64,000 bases of DNA, taken from assembly GCF_039832105.1 (NCBI RefSeq), contig NZ_JBDOHS010000011.1, forward strand, positions 19,082-83,081, in the 5' to 3' direction. The stretch is from Dorea_A sp016295505 (GTDB lineage: Bacteria; Bacillota; Clostridia; Lachnospirales; Lachnospiraceae). Shown piece after piece: positions 7,423 through 15,806 of the stretch. Numbering within the stretch: position 1 is the first letter of the stretch; every line of letters begins with the position of its first letter. Under the pieces are notes generated by a model, which saw nothing but the letters and a program-made list of their open reading frames with translations, searched no databases and had not been told where the DNA came from. The position numbers were made by a program, and so were the translations under genes.

Positions 7423-8355
7423 ATGTCAAAGATTTATAAAGGAGCCTTAGAATTAATCGGAAACACACCGCTTGTTGAAGTTGTGAATATTGAAAAAGAG
7501 CTTGGACTTGAAGCGCGTGTGCTGGTAAAGCTTGAATACTTCAATCCGGCAGGAAGTGTCAAGGACAGAATTGCAAAAGCAATGATTGAAGATGCGGAAG
7601 CAAAGGGAATCCTAAAGGAAGGATCCGTTATCATAGAACCTACATCCGGCAATACAGGAATTGGTCTTGCATCTATTGCAGCAGCAAAAGGATACAGAAT
7701 TATCCTTACCATGCCGGAAACCATGAGTGTTGAGAGAAGAAATATATTGAAGGCTTATGGTGCAGAGATTGTTCTTACGGAAGGAGCAAAAGGAATGAAG
7801 GGAGCCATTGCAAAGGCCGAGGAGCTTGCAAAGGAAATCCCGGACAGCTTCATCCCGGGACAATTTGTGAATCCGGCAAACCCGGAAGCACACAGAAGCA
7901 CAACCGGCCCTGAGATCTGGAATGATACAGACGGAGAAGTGGATATATTTATTGCAGGAGTCGGAACAGGCGGAACACTGACGGGTATCGGTGAGTATCT
8001 GAGGTCCAGGAAACCAGAGGTAAAGATTGTTGCACTTGAACCATCCGCATCTCCGGTACTTTCTGAAGGAAAGGCAGGACCGCATAAGATTCAGGGAATC
8101 GGAGCCGGATTCGTGCCGGATGTACTGAATACAGAAGTATACGACGAGATCTACAAAGCAGAAGCAGAAGAAGCATTTCAGACAGCAAAGCTTCTGGCAA
8201 AGAAGGAGGGCGTGCTGGTAGGTATTTCCTCAGGAGCAGCGCTTGCCGGAGCAATTGCACTTGCAAAACGTCCGGAGAATAAAGGAAAGACCATTGTGGC
8301 CTTACTTCCGGATTCCGGGGACAGATATTATTCAACCCCATTATTTACAGAATAA
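7423..8355 (+). CDS. cysK: Cysteine synthase A (O-acetylserine sulfhydrylase)
   Basis: 310 residues, normal CysK length. PLP lysine is K47 in NPAGSVKDRIA; the substrate loop PTSGNTGIGLA and the phosphate-binding VGTGGTLTGIGEYL are intact. It makes cysteine from O-acetylserine and sulfide. In Firmicutes CysK also binds the repressor CymR and signals O-acetylserine level; a CymR-like gene follows 27 bases downstream, which supports that role here. TAGGAGAATAAA is the ribosome binding site. Confidence 0.96.
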   Translation: MSKIYKGALELIGNTPLVEVVNIEKELGLEARVLVKLEYFNPAGSVKDRIAKAMIEDAEAKGILKEGSVIIEPTSGNTGIGLASIAAAKGYRIILTMPETMSVERRNILKAYGAEIVLTEGAKGMKGAIAKAEELAKEIPDSFIPGQFVNPANPEAHRSTTGPEIWNDTDGEVDIFIAGVGTGGTLTGIGEYLRSRKPEVKIVALEPSASPVLSEGKAGPHKIQGIGAGFVPDVLNTEVYDEIYKAEAEEAFQTAKLLAKKEGVLVGISSGAALAGAIALAKRPENKGKTIVALLPDSGDRYYSTPLFTE

Positions 8356-8382
8356 TCAGGAACAGGAGCGTGGAGATATTAT

Positions 8383-8829
8383 ATGAAACTTTCAAAAAAG
8401 AGCAGATATGGTCTGCGGGCACTCATTGATCTGTCTGTGAATTCCAAACATGAGCAGGTGGCGCTTAACAGCATTGCAGAGCGTAATCAGATATCTCCGC
8501 AATATCTGGAACAGGTATTTGCAAGCCTCAGAAAGGCTGGAATCGTAAAAAGTATCAAAGGATCACAGGGCGGCTATTTTCTGAGTCGTCCTGCCAATGA
8601 GATTACGGTGTCCTCTATTATTGAGGCACTGGAAGGAAATTATTGTCTCGAAGATGAATCTCTGCCGGAAGAAGGAGGCTGCAGAGGCAATATCCAGGCA
8701 ATCCAGAAACTTGTGATTGATACAGTGAATCAGAAGACTGGGGAAGTACTCAGTTCTATCACACTGCATGATCTGGAAAAGGAAGCACAGGAGTATACAG
8801 ATTACGGTCAGGATATGTATTATATCTGA
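8383..8829 (+). CDS. cymR: Rrf2-family regulator, CymR-like cysteine repressor
   Basis: 148 residues. MKLSKKSRYGLRALIDLSVN and the HTH with SPQYLEQVFASLRKAGIV, wing GSQGGYFLSRP, are typical of CymR. Only Cys88 and Cys100 are present, so it lacks the three-cysteine Fe-S set seen in the other Rrf2 protein at 6357. In B. subtilis CymR represses sulfur genes when complexed with CysK; adjacency to cysK here makes the same pairing likely. Name is given by similarity of sequence and context, not by test. Confidence 0.8.
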   Translation: MKLSKKSRYGLRALIDLSVNSKHEQVALNSIAERNQISPQYLEQVFASLRKAGIVKSIKGSQGGYFLSRPANEITVSSIIEALEGNYCLEDESLPEEGGCRGNIQAIQKLVIDTVNQKTGEVLSSITLHDLEKEAQEYTDYGQDMYYI

Positions 8830-8912
8830 TTTTTGCATTACTTTCGATTCTCAGATGGATTCAAATCCTGTAGAATAGAAACAGACTGGCGTGGAAACGT
8901 AATATGAAAGAT

Positions 8913-8962
8913 AAATGTGGCAGACAGATCTGGATATTTCAGATGTATCTGCCACATTTTTT
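8913..8962 (+). terminator. Intrinsic terminator after cysK-cymR
   Basis: AAATGTGGCAGA (8913-8924) pairs with TCTGCCACATTT (8948-8959), continuing into a T run. Confidence 0.8.
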
Positions 8963-9070
8963 GTATGTTGTCAGTTTTTGTTGGATATATTTTATGCTCT
9001 CTGTTAATATAGAAGTATGTATATCAGGATCATCTGATCTGCATGCATTGAGTAGTTGGAGGATATAGTG

Positions 9071-9631
9071 ATGACATTAGAAGAGATTCGAAGACAGATA
9101 GATACGGTGGATTCACAGATAAAGCCGTTGTTTTTACAGCGAATGGAATGTGCCGGACAAGTGGCGGAGGAAAAAGCAAGGACCGGCGGAGAGGTATTCG
9201 TTCTGGAACGGGAATTGGAGATCGTTCAGAAGAGGACAGAAGATGTAGACGAAGACATCCGGGAAGAGTATGCGGCTTTTTTAAGACATCTGATGAGTGT
9301 CTGCAGGAGGTATGAATACGGATATCTGAAATGTATGCAAAATGAAGTGGTGGATGGAGCACTCGCAGGAGCAGGATTGTGTAGAGAAACAGAGCACGAG
9401 AAAGTGAGAATTACCTGTTCCTGTAAGGCCAGTTGCAGTAACCTGCATCTGTATCTGAATATGGCAGCCTTGAATCAGATAACGATAGAGAAGATGAGTG
9501 TAACGACAGAAGCAGATGAGCAGGTGATCGATATGACGCTCATGGGGAATATGAATGATGGAAATATGCGGCAGTTTCTCTGTCAGATCGGAAAAGAATC
9601 GGATCGTTTTACCATTCTGGCACTGGAATAG
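9071..9631 (+). CDS. Chorismate mutase (AroQ-type) with C-terminal ACT-like domain
   Basis: 186 residues. The start is the ATG at 9071, 8 bases after GGAGG; an in-frame TTG at 9056 overlaps that site. Residues 1-85 match the AroQ helical chorismate mutase (MTLEEIRRQIDTVDSQI, then VAEEKARTGG and RTEDVDEDIREEY). The remaining 95 residues resemble an ACT-type regulatory domain but carry an odd CSCKASC cluster at its start. Chorismate mutase makes prephenate for Phe/Tyr; prephenate dehydratase sequence is absent. It heads a compact group with nth and a Nif11-like gene. Confidence 0.72.
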   Translation: MTLEEIRRQIDTVDSQIKPLFLQRMECAGQVAEEKARTGGEVFVLERELEIVQKRTEDVDEDIREEYAAFLRHLMSVCRRYEYGYLKCMQNEVVDGALAGAGLCRETEHEKVRITCSCKASCSNLHLYLNMAALNQITIEKMSVTTEADEQVIDMTLMGNMNDGNMRQFLCQIGKESDRFTILALE

Positions 9632-9645
9632 AGGAAGAGGAGAGA

Positions 9646-10287
9646 ATGTACATGGATAAAAAGGAATTGGCACAGGAGGTTATTGAACGTTTGAAAAAGG
9701 AATATCCGGATGCAGGATGTACTCTGGATTATGACGATGCATGGAAGCTTCTGGTAAGTGTGCGTCTGGCGGCACAGTGTACGGATGCCAGGGTCAATGT
9801 GGTCGTGGAGGATCTGTATGCAAAATATCCGGACGTAAATGCGCTCGCCGAGGCCTCGCCGGAAGAGATTGAGCAGATTGTAAGACCCTGTGGTCTTGGA
9901 AAGAGCAAGGCACGGGATATCAGTGCCTGCATGAAGATGATTAGAGATGAGTATGACGGCAGAGTACCGGATGACTTTGATGCACTTTTGAAACTTCCGG
10001 GAGTCGGAAGAAAAAGCGCTAATCTGATTATGGGAGATGTCTTTGGAAAGCCGGCAATCGTAACGGATACACACTGTATACGCCTGACCAATCGGATTGG
10101 CCTGGTGGACGGGATCAAGGAACCGAAAAAAGTAGAGATGGCATTGTGGAAGATCATTCCACCGGAAGAAGGAAGTGACTTCTGCCACCGGCTGGTATAT
10201 CATGGAAGAGATGTCTGTACGGCACGTACGAAGCCATACTGTGAAAAATGTTGTCTGGCGGATATATGTGCAAAAAATGGAATCTAG
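9646..10287 (+). CDS. nth: Endonuclease III (DNA glycosylase/AP lyase)
   Basis: 213 residues, normal Nth size. The helix-hairpin-helix LPGVGRKSANLIMG carries the catalytic Lys, and the catalytic Asp lies in VTDTHC. The C-terminal Fe-S motif reads C-x7-C-x2-C-x5-C, one residue longer in the first loop than the C-x6-C of E. coli. It removes oxidised pyrimidines in base excision repair. It starts 14 bases after the chorismate mutase gene with GAAGAGGAGAG ahead of the ATG, so the two are probably co-transcribed. Confidence 0.94.
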   Translation: MYMDKKELAQEVIERLKKEYPDAGCTLDYDDAWKLLVSVRLAAQCTDARVNVVVEDLYAKYPDVNALAEASPEEIEQIVRPCGLGKSKARDISACMKMIRDEYDGRVPDDFDALLKLPGVGRKSANLIMGDVFGKPAIVTDTHCIRLTNRIGLVDGIKEPKKVEMALWKIIPPEEGSDFCHRLVYHGRDVCTARTKPYCEKCCLADICAKNGI

Positions 10288-10336
10288 AAGACGAAGCAAT
10301 GAGAACAACGATCAACAGAAACAGGAGGACGAGAAG

Positions 10337-10624
10337 ATGGCAGATGTAGTGGAGATGTTGGATGAACTGCAGAACAAGGCGAGGAAAGATGAGAAACTGA
10401 GAAAAAAGCTTCTTGCGACGAGAGCAGAAGAGGATCCTGTTTCTGCATTTTGCAGAACCTGTCGGGAGATGGGGTATGAATTGTATGAGATGGAGTTGAT
10501 TGTGGCAGGGGAAGAATTCCATGCTGCGATGAAAAGGAGTACCAATGGAGGCGGAGAGAATTCGCCGATGCTCAAAGATGAAGATGATTTTTATGAATTG
10601 TTTTTTGCGAATCTGGAAGAGTGA
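10337..10624 (+). CDS. Nif11-like small protein
   Basis: 95 residues. The start is the ATG at 10337 preceded by CAGGAGGACGAGAAG; longer frames overlap nth in another frame. MADVVEMLDELQNKARKDEK followed by LRKKLLATRAEEDPVSAFCR and the MGYELYEMEL segment fits the Nif11 pattern (short helices ending in a G-Y-x-x-x-x-x-E-L turn). Nif11 domains serve as leaders of RiPP precursors (NHLP) or as stand-alone small proteins. A GGG follows at about residue 72, but the tail is acidic and has no Cys, and no RiPP enzyme is nearby, so a housekeeping role is as likely. Confidence 0.55.
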   Translation: MADVVEMLDELQNKARKDEKLRKKLLATRAEEDPVSAFCRTCREMGYELYEMELIVAGEEFHAAMKRSTNGGGENSPMLKDEDDFYELFFANLEE

Positions 10625-10632
10625 GCGGAACA

Positions 10633-10670
10633 GGGACAGCTGTAACGGCTAGTGCTGTCCCATTGATTTT
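10633..10670. terminator. Hairpin between convergent genes
   Basis: GGGACAGC (10633-10640) pairs with GCTGTCCC (10654-10661), followed by ATTGATTTT. It overlaps the end of the minus-strand gene at 10649 and may serve both directions. Confidence 0.5.
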
Positions 10671-10888
10671 AATGAGTTCAGGAATTCCATGTCATCGGCC
10701 TGAAGTTTTACGTTGGTGCAGTAGTTCCTGCCTTCCGGTGTAGTGACATTGATTTCGATCACAGTACCCTCCATAAGTGCATTCTGGGATACTGCGTTTA
10801 GAAACAGCGGAAACTTTGGATGGTTCGCACGAAAACGATCCATGCCGCTTTTTATTTTCTGTATCATGGCAATCTGATTAAAATCCAT
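10649..10888 (-). CDS. Conserved-looking small protein, function unknown
   Basis: 79 residues, MDFNQIAMIQKIKSGMDRF at the start. AGGAGG sits just upstream on the minus strand (near 10900), so it is very likely translated. The N-terminal half is basic and helical, the C-terminal half beta-rich with INVTTPEGRNYCTNVKL. No signal peptide or membrane segment. It lies alone, convergent with the Nif11-like gene. I do not recognise the family. Confidence 0.65.
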   Translation of the reverse strand: MDFNQIAMIQKIKSGMDRFRANHPKFPLFLNAVSQNALMEGTVIEINVTTPEGRNYCTNVKLQADDMEFLNSLKSMGQH

Positions 10889-11066
10889 AGAAAAACCTCC
10901 TGTCTGTGTACTTTGTTTTTTCAGATATAAAGGGAATTATAATAGATATGCGGCAGGAAGTCAAAGGAGAATCCATAAATGAACCGGGAATATGTATAAG
11001 AACCCAAATCACGGAAAAGTTAGACAAATTTAACAGAATGTTCCTTTTTATTTAAGAGAAAGAGCG

Positions 11067-11072
11067 TATAAT
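11067..11072 (+). promoter_or_regulatory. -10 box upstream of the P-type ATPase
   Basis: A clean TATAAT 30 bases before the ATG; the best upstream -35 candidate (TTTTTA) is weak. Confidence 0.4.
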
Positions 11073-11101
11073 ATCTTTCAGACATATGAGGAGGTTACGA
11101 T

Positions 11102-13540
11102 ATGAAACGAAAAGGCAGATATAACGTAACAGATGAGACGTTTGATTATGAGATAGAGCGGAATCCGACAACAAGATATCAGCCGGATTATAAAGAGGGA
11201 CTTACCAGTCGTCAGGTGGCGGAACATAAAAAGGACGGATGGACGAATGTAACCGTTGATCCGCCGGCACAGACGACAAAGGAGATTATCCATCAGAATG
11301 TATTTACTTATTTCAACCTGATATTTGCAGTTCTGGCAGTATTACTTTGTATGGTAGGATCTTTTCGTAATCTTACCTTTTTACCGGTAATCATTTTTAA
11401 TACATTGATTGGTATTGTCCAGGAAGTGAGAGCAAAGAATGTTCTGGAAAAACTGAACATGCTGAATGCACCACATGCCAATGTCGTACGTAACGGCAAG
11501 GTGTCAAGAGTGGATTCGGAAGAGCTGGTGCTGGATGATATCGTAATATTTAAGGCGGGAAATCAGGTCTGTGCAGATGCAGAGGTTGTAGAGGGAAATG
11601 TACGGGTGAATGAATCCCTGCTTACCGGTGAATCCGATGAGATCACGAAAATGCCGGGGGATCATCTGATGTCCGGAAGCTTTATCGTAGCGGGAGAGTG
11701 TCATGCAAGACTGGATGCGGTCGGCGTGGATTCTTATATCTCGAAGCTTACACTGGAAGCGAAAGCAATGCAGAAAGGAGAGCAGTCAGAGATGATCCGT
11801 TCTCTGGACAAGCTGGTTAAGCTGGTTGGAATTGCCTTGATTCCGATAGGGATCATCCTGTTCGTACAGAGCTTCTTCTTTAACGGAGAAGAATTCCGCA
11901 GCAGTATTACATCCATGGTCGCAGCGGTGATCGGTATGATCCCGGAGGGCTTATATCTGCTGGCAAGTGTGGCACTTGCGGTAAGTTCGATGAAGCTTGC
12001 AAGGCAAAAGGTTCTGCTTCATGATATGAAAAGTATAGAGACGCTTGCGCGTGTTAATGTTCTGTGCGTGGATAAGACCGGAACGATTACGGAGAATTCC
12101 ATGAGCGTACAGGAACTGGTTCCGACTTCAGAATACAAAAAAGATACCATGCCGGAACTGTCGAAGATGCTGGGAGATTTTGCTGCGGCTATGAGCAGCG
12201 ACAACAGTACGATGGAGGCAATGAAGGAGTATTTTAAAGAGGGAACCGGAAAAAAAGCAGTTTCTGTGACTGCATTTACCTCTGCAACAAAGTACAGTGG
12301 TGTTACTTATGAAGAGGAGGCTCATGTACTGGGGGCTCCGGAATTCGTCCTCAGAGATGATTATGATACATATCAGGAGGAGATTCAGGAGTATGCGAAA
12401 AAGGGATATCGAGTGCTGGTGTTCGGAACATATGAAGGAACGCTGGACGGAAGACCGCTGACGGAAAAAGTAACACCTTTGGGGTATGTACTTCTTGCCA
12501 ATCCGATCCGTGAAGAAGCTCCGGAGACATTTGCCTATTTTGCGGAACAGGGTGTGGAAGTGAAGGTTATCTCCGGAGACAATCCGCTGACTGTATCTGA
12601 AGTCGCAAGGAAAGCCGGAATTATCAATGCGGATCGTTATGTGGATGCGGCAACACTTGAGACGGATGAAGAGATCGCGGATGCGGTTGCTGAGTATACG
12701 GTATTCGGACGCGTGACTCCAAATCAGAAGCGCCAGTTTGTACAGGCCCTGAAAGAGCAGGGAAAAACGGTTGCCATGACAGGGGACGGTGTCAATGATG
12801 TGCTTGCGTTGAAAGATGCGGACTGCAGTGTAGCAATGGCATCCGGAAGTGATGCTGCGGTACAGGCTTCCCAGGTTGTTCTGCTGGAATCCAATTTTGC
12901 ATGCATGCCTTCTGTTGTACTGGAAGGACGAAGAGTGGTCAATAATATCCAGCGTTCGGCCAGTCTGTTTCTTGTAAAAAACATATTCTCATTCCTGTTA
13001 TCATTGTTCTCTGTGATATTTATGATTACCTATCCTCTGGAACCTTCACAGATATCACTGATCGGTATGTTTACGATCGGAGTTCCGGGATTCTTCCTGG
13101 CATTCCAGCCGAATAAAGAGAGGATTAAGGGGCATTTCCTGACGAATGTGCTGTTAAAGGCACTGCCGGCAGGTCTTACAGATGTGGTGATCGTTGGTGC
13201 ACTTGTGGTGTTTGGCAAGACATTTGGAGTAAATTCAACGGATATATCAACAGCAGCAACGATACTTCTGCTGATCGTAGGATTTATGATCCTGTATAAG
13301 ATCTGTCAGCCTGCCAATATATATCGTGGCGTCATCTGGGTTGGATGTATGATCGGCTGTGTCCTTTGCTGCATCTTCCTTCCGGAATTATTTGCAATTA
13401 CGGGTATGTCAAAAAAATGTATTATGCTGTTTGTGGTATTTTCGATTGCCACAGAGCCGATCCTTCGATATCTGACGCTATTGATCGGTGGACTTCGGAA
13501 AGGGTATCGGAAGCTGCGTCACAGAGAGGATGACGAATAG
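11102..13540 (+). CDS. P-type cation ATPase, CtpE/Exp7-like
   Basis: 812 residues. TGES actuator motif at about 175-178, phosphorylation site DKTGTITEN with Asp324, hinge GDGVND near 561-566 and about 8-10 membrane segments: a complete HAD-type P-ATPase. No N-terminal CxxC metal domain and no CPC motif, so not a heavy-metal type. The N-terminal segment (GLTSRQV, then a NVFTYFNLIF membrane entry and IGIVQEVRAK) resembles the CtpE/Exp7 group linked to Ca2+ or Mn2+ homeostasis. The ion is not proven. AGGAGG is 5 bases before the ATG; a macro-domain gene follows 18 bases downstream. Confidence 0.9.
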   Translation: MKRKGRYNVTDETFDYEIERNPTTRYQPDYKEGLTSRQVAEHKKDGWTNVTVDPPAQTTKEIIHQNVFTYFNLIFAVLAVLLCMVGSFRNLTFLPVIIFNTLIGIVQEVRAKNVLEKLNMLNAPHANVVRNGKVSRVDSEELVLDDIVIFKAGNQVCADAEVVEGNVRVNESLLTGESDEITKMPGDHLMSGSFIVAGECHARLDAVGVDSYISKLTLEAKAMQKGEQSEMIRSLDKLVKLVGIALIPIGIILFVQSFFFNGEEFRSSITSMVAAVIGMIPEGLYLLASVALAVSSMKLARQKVLLHDMKSIETLARVNVLCVDKTGTITENSMSVQELVPTSEYKKDTMPELSKMLGDFAAAMSSDNSTMEAMKEYFKEGTGKKAVSVTAFTSATKYSGVTYEEEAHVLGAPEFVLRDDYDTYQEEIQEYAKKGYRVLVFGTYEGTLDGRPLTEKVTPLGYVLLANPIREEAPETFAYFAEQGVEVKVISGDNPLTVSEVARKAGIINADRYVDAATLETDEEIADAVAEYTVFGRVTPNQKRQFVQALKEQGKTVAMTGDGVNDVLALKDADCSVAMASGSDAAVQASQVVLLESNFACMPSVVLEGRRVVNNIQRSASLFLVKNIFSFLLSLFSVIFMITYPLEPSQISLIGMFTIGVPGFFLAFQPNKERIKGHFLTNVLLKALPAGLTDVVIVGALVVFGKTFGVNSTDISTAATILLLIVGFMILYKICQPANIYRGVIWVGCMIGCVLCCIFLPELFAITGMSKKCIMLFVVFSIATEPILRYLTLLIGGLRKGYRKLRHREDDE

Positions 13541-13558
13541 AGAAATGGAGGGAGATAT

Positions 13559-14056
13559 ATGGAACTGAAGGTTGTATTGGGAGACATTACGAAGAGTGAT
13601 TGTGATGCGATCGTGAATGCCGCAAATACATCCCTGCTTGGAGGAGGCGGTGTCGATGGGGCGATCCACAGAGCAGCAGGACCGGAGCTTTTGGAAGAAT
13701 GCCGTACCCTTCACGGCTGTCCGACCGGAGAGGCCAGAATCACGAAAGGCTATCGCCTGCCTGCGAAGTATGTGATCCATACGCCGGGACCAATCTGGCA
13801 GGGCGGCAGATACGGAGAAGAAGAACTGCTTGCGTCCTGTTACAGAAGCTGTCTGGAACTGGCTACAGGACATGGAATAAAAAGGATAGCATTCCCATCC
13901 ATCAGTACCGGAATCTATGGATTCCCTTTAGAAAAAGCAGCGCCGATCGCAGTCCATACCATCCGCACGTTCTGTAAAGATCATCCTCAGATAGAGGAAG
14001 TCCGGATGGTGTGTTTTGATCAGCGCACAAAGACATATTATGAAAAGGCTTTATAA
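13559..14056 (+). CDS. Macro-domain protein (ADP-ribose / O-acetyl-ADP-ribose hydrolase type)
   Basis: 165 residues forming a single macro domain: GDITKSDCDAIVNAANTSLL, GGGGVDGAIHRAAGP and STGIYGFPLEKAA are the classic ADP-ribose-binding loops (MacroD/YmdB type). Such enzymes deacetylate O-acetyl-ADP-ribose or remove mono-ADP-ribose from proteins. GGAGGGAGATAT precedes the ATG; only 18 bases separate it from the P-type ATPase gene, so they may share a transcript. Its stop overlaps the stop of the convergent phosphodiesterase gene by 6 bases. Confidence 0.93.
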   Translation: MELKVVLGDITKSDCDAIVNAANTSLLGGGGVDGAIHRAAGPELLEECRTLHGCPTGEARITKGYRLPAKYVIHTPGPIWQGGRYGEEELLASCYRSCLELATGHGIKRIAFPSISTGIYGFPLEKAAPIAVHTIRTFCKDHPQIEEVRMVCFDQRTKTYYEKAL

Positions 14057-14593
14057 GGTACATGGCATATCCAGAACATTGCCGTCAAGGTCTTTCCAGA
14101 GAAATACTCCGTCATAGATCATGTATCCGTGTGCGGAGTTTTCTTTTGGGATAGATACGGAACCTGGATTCATATAGATATAAGCTCCCATATTCCGGTT
14201 GGCAGGGATATGCGTATGCCCGTTCAGAAGAATATCGCCCTGCTTCAGCATCGGAGGATTCTTCGGGTTGTGATGGTGACCGTGTGTGGCGAATATGGTA
14301 TGGCCGTCGAGTTCCAAAAGACAGTAATCTGCAAGGATCGGGAACTCCAGAACCATCTGATCCACTTCTGTGTCACAGTTGCCGCGGACACAGAGGAGCT
14401 CCTGCTTCATGGCATTCAGCATGGCGATCACTTCTTTGGGCTGGTAATCCTTTGGAAGATCATTTCTGGGACCGTGATAGAGGATATCGCCAAGCAGAAG
14501 GAGACGGTCTGCCTTTTCCCTTCTGTAAGCTTCTGTCATCTTCCGGCAATAGTAAGAAGAACCGTGAATATCGGATGCTATCATTAATTTCAT
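14051..14593 (-). CDS. YfcE/MJ0936-type metallophosphoesterase
   Basis: 180 residues. The start is taken at the ATG ending at 14593, with GAGG upstream; a start nine codons earlier is possible but unsupported. Calcineurin-like motifs are in order: ASDIHGS (D-x-H), GDILYHG, GNCD, THGHHH and GHTH. These bind the two metals. YfcE-type enzymes cleave phosphodiesters in vitro; the natural substrate is unclear. Convergent with the macro-domain gene, stop codons overlapping. Confidence 0.9.
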   Translation of the reverse strand: MKLMIASDIHGSSYYCRKMTEAYRREKADRLLLLGDILYHGPRNDLPKDYQPKEVIAMLNAMKQELLCVRGNCDTEVDQMVLEFPILADYCLLELDGHTIFATHGHHHNPKNPPMLKQGDILLNGHTHIPANRNMGAYIYMNPGSVSIPKENSAHGYMIYDGVFLWKDLDGNVLDMPCTL

Positions 14594-14685
14594 AGTACAA
14601 ATACCTCGCTTTATCATCATAAAAGGATTGTAGCACAGTTTGAAGACAGGGTCAAAAGATGTTATACTGATGCCGGAGGTGGAAT

Positions 14686-15195
14686 ATGATACAGATAAAA
14701 TATGCAGATGCCGCAGATGTTCCGGAGATTATGGCATTGATGAATCTTGCAAAAGAACTGACGGAGAATAAAGAATGGTACAGTACAGATGACGAAGCAT
14801 TTGTGAGAAGGCATCTTACGGAAGAGGGATTTATATTGAAAGCAGTAGAGGAGGATCAGCTGGAGGGATTCTTCATTGCACGATATCCCGGGGATGCAGA
14901 AGACAACCTGGGGAAATACTGGGATCTGGCGAATGAAAAGCTGCATCAGGTTGCGCATATGGAATCGGCGGCGGTTCATCCGGATTATCGAGGAAGAGGG
15001 ATTCAGAAGGAGCTGATGGCCCGGGGAGAAAGTATTCTGAAACAAAAAGGATATCATTATCTTATGGGGACAGCGCATCCGGATAATGTATACAGTGTCA
15101 ATAACTTCTTGAAGCTTGGATATGAGATTCTTACAAAGACAGAAAAATACGGAGGCCTTCCGAGATATGTATTCGGGAAAGTGATGATTTATTAG
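14686..15195 (+). CDS. GNAT-family N-acetyltransferase
   Basis: 169 residues. The acetyl-CoA binding motif is clear: AAVHPDYRGRGIQKELMARG (R/Q-x-x-G-x-G/A). The C-terminal NVYSVNNFLKLGYEI is the usual strand 6-7 region. Substrate cannot be inferred. GGAGGTGGAAT precedes the ATG. Single gene with a good terminator downstream. Confidence 0.88.
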   Translation: MIQIKYADAADVPEIMALMNLAKELTENKEWYSTDDEAFVRRHLTEEGFILKAVEEDQLEGFFIARYPGDAEDNLGKYWDLANEKLHQVAHMESAAVHPDYRGRGIQKELMARGESILKQKGYHYLMGTAHPDNVYSVNNFLKLGYEILTKTEKYGGLPRYVFGKVMIY

Positions 15196-15205
15196 AATGA
15201 TGAGA

Positions 15206-15233
15206 AAACCAGAAAGAAATTTCTGGTTTTTTT
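15206..15233 (+). terminator. Intrinsic terminator after the acetyltransferase
   Basis: AAACCAGAAA (15206-15215), GAAA tetraloop, TTTCTGGTTT (15220-15229) and a T run. It is followed immediately by the presumed promoter of the ECF sigma gene. Confidence 0.9.
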
Positions 15234-15238
15234 GTAAC
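15233..15238 (+). promoter_or_regulatory. Candidate ECF-type -35 (TGTAAC) of sigma module 1
   Basis: TGTAACGAAA occurs here, 58 bases before the start of this sigma gene, and again at 19202, 50 bases before the start of the second sigma gene. TGTAAC resembles ECF -35 elements (family consensus contains AAC). Autoregulation is inferred. Confidence 0.5.
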
Positions 15239-15290
15239 GAAAAAAAAGTATGGAAGTCTGTATAGGTAAAGAAACGAGGAGGTGAGAACA

Positions 15291-15806
15291 TTGCAATTTG
15301 AGGATGTATACAAATTATATTATCGAGATGTGTTCTATTATCTGCTGTCAATGACCGGTGATGCACAGACCGCTGAGGATCTTACGCAGGAAACGTTTTA
15401 CAGGGCACTGAAATATATCGATCGCTTTAAAGGAGAGTGTCATTTTAAGACCTGGCTTTGCCGAATCGGGAAAAATGTGTATATTTCCTGGAAAAAGAAG
15501 CAAAAACGTCTCACCGGAGGGGAAGTGAATCTGGAAAATATCAATGAGACAGAAGTGAAAGTAACCGCAAGTGAAGAAAAAACCACACCGGAATCCCGGT
15601 ATATTCTTAAAGAGGAGGCGTTATCTATTTACAGAATATTACATATATTAGAAGAACCATACAAAGAGGTATTTATACTGAGAACACTGGGAGAATTATC
15701 ATATAAAGAGATCGGAGAAATATTCGGACATGGGGAAGGCTGGGCGCGAATTACCCATTACCGGGCAAAAATAAAGATTCAGGAAATGATAAAGGAGGAG
15801 CCATAA
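15291..15806 (+). CDS. ECF sigma factor, module 1
   Basis: 171 residues with start taken as TTG at 15291, 8 bases after GAGGAGG; a GTG at 15282 lies inside that site. The second sigma gene has the same AGGAGGTGAGA layout with ATG, which supports this choice. Region 2 (YRDVFYYLLSMTGDAQTAED, LTQETFYRALKYI, FKTWLCRIGKN) and region 4 (EPYKEVFILRTLGELSYKEI, then WARITHYRAK) are complete; there is no region 3. The anti-sigma gene starts at the base after its stop codon. Confidence 0.92.
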   Translation: MQFEDVYKLYYRDVFYYLLSMTGDAQTAEDLTQETFYRALKYIDRFKGECHFKTWLCRIGKNVYISWKKKQKRLTGGEVNLENINETEVKVTASEEKTTPESRYILKEEALSIYRILHILEEPYKEVFILRTLGELSYKEIGEIFGHGEGWARITHYRAKIKIQEMIKEEP

